DNA of 64,000 nt from Acidobacteriota bacterium (lineage in GTDB: Bacteria; Acidobacteriota; UBA6911). Positions 63,409 to 64,000 of this stretch are shown here, piece after piece. The stretch is from assembly GCA_031271905.1 (NCBI GenBank), contig JAISUT010000054.1:1-64000 (forward strand), given 5' to 3'. The position numbers and the translations under genes were made by a program. Numbering within the stretch: position 1 is the stretch's first letter; the number at the start of each line of letters is the position of its first letter. The notes beneath the pieces are model-generated. The model was not told the origin of the DNA and searched no databases. It saw only the letters and a program-made list of their open reading frames with translations.

Positions 63409-64000
63409 TAGGAAGCATGCCGTTGGTGGTCAGTTCGGGGGATGTGGTGAAAGCGCCTTCGGCGCTGCCCGCGCCGGTATAGGCGACCAACGCCAACGCC
63501 TCCGAAAAGCGGTTCTCGTAGAGATTGTAATCGGCGAATTTCCCCTTGAATCCCTGCGGAACCACCCAGTAGCTGTCGTTGAGGGATAGCCCCAGACAGA
63601 CGTCGATAATGCCTTTGGTGTCGTTATTAGGTCAGCGCAAAGGCGGCCAGGATTTTTTCGACAAATGTTCGGTTCTTGGGAATGACCCGGTGGGACAGCC
63701 AGTCTAAAAGGCTGTCCTCTGTGAGTTCCATATCAAGCGGCAACTGGTGTTTAGCCGATTTATCCACAAACAGTATTTTCGTGGAAAGCTCGCCGATCTC
63801 ATTCTTGTTAAAAACAAACGCCATCAAGGTGTCATCATACAACCGCAGTTCGTAAACACCGTCGGGCGCGGCAATAGGTTTCTCGACTGTCTTCAAATCT
63901 AATTCCAACCCCAGCGCGGCGGCGGTTTTCAGCAGATAATCCAACGACGGGTTGTGGTCTCCGCTTTCAAGGAGCGAGATGTTGGAACGCTGTGTTCCAA
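63409..64000 (-). pseudogene. XRE-HipA-like toxin/antitoxin fusion, frameshifted and truncated
   Basis: Reading in from the right edge, the frame gives an XRE helix-turn-helix end (GTQRSNISLLESGDHNPSLD) and then a HipA-type N-terminal region (VYELRLYDDTLMAFVFNKNE, ELTEDSLLDWLSHRVIPKNR). It stops at 63627. The HipA sequence continues in another frame as NDTKGIIDVCLGLSLNDSYW and SPELTTNGMLP, then ends at 63409 by a palindromic repeat, so the kinase domain is missing. One frameshift and a C-terminal deletion make it non-functional as a kinase. It is A+T-richer than its neighbours. Confidence 0.75.

Overview
The window comes from a high-G+C, diderm, flagellated bacterium. FlgH and FlgI (L and P rings) and an outer-membrane TonB-dependent receptor show the second membrane. 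A large Oar-like receptor with an N-terminal carboxypeptidase-regulatory-like domain, next to a secreted TlpA-like protein, resembles Acidobacteriota most. That assignment is inference: no rRNA or other phylogenetic marker was available to test it.

Left part (1-25.5 kb). A flagellar block on the minus strand runs flhA-flhF-flhG-fliA-fliM-fliN-HDOD gene-DUF2802-like gene and then flgF-flgG-flgA-flgH-flgI-flgJ. Each half starts at its own sigma54-type promoter (16735-16749 and 8490-8505). Two flagellin genes, one complete (24567-25460) and one cut by the left edge (1-26), both have sigma28-like promoters, and the sigma28 gene fliA is in the block. Around it lie an orphan Phd-type antitoxin, a DUF4230 protein, a degenerate AAA/DUF4143 ATPase, a NamZ/DUF1343 muramidase, two small envelope proteins, a heterodimeric ABC exporter and xdhC.

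Middle (25.9-43 kb). A galactoside operon on the minus strand holds an SSS symporter, galactokinase, a sugar-1-phosphate nucleotidyltransferase and a secreted GH2 beta-galactosidase. An accessory stretch follows with two divergent AAA/DUF4143 ATPases, each with a palindrome on its promoter, and a stray copy of the galK 5' end. Then come a TPR/O-GlcNAc-transferase-like protein, CreD, a Tat-exported Fe-type superoxide dismutase, a nucleotide-sugar epimerase and argG.

Right part (43-64 kb). There is a decayed transposase, tRNA-Leu, pyrK-pyrD, tRNA-Ala and tRNA-Val, a damaged brnT with brnA, an SDR, and a two-gene unit of a molybdenum-hydroxylase large subunit with a Tat-exported flavoprotein. 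Next are the TonB receptor and a TlpA-like protein that has lost both catalytic cysteines. These last two genes are preceded by matching promoters and related structured 5' leaders, which I consider the best candidate for something undescribed. YdcF, a 121-bp MITE-like element, dcd, an HU/IHF protein, an M50 protease, a small outer-membrane protein and a broken HipA-type gene close the window.

Several non-coding repeat families recur: a hairpin element with an AACCGCCGTTT core, a 24-bp palindrome with a compensatory base change, and a MITE with 17-bp inverted ends. No CRISPR array, rRNA or replication origin was seen.
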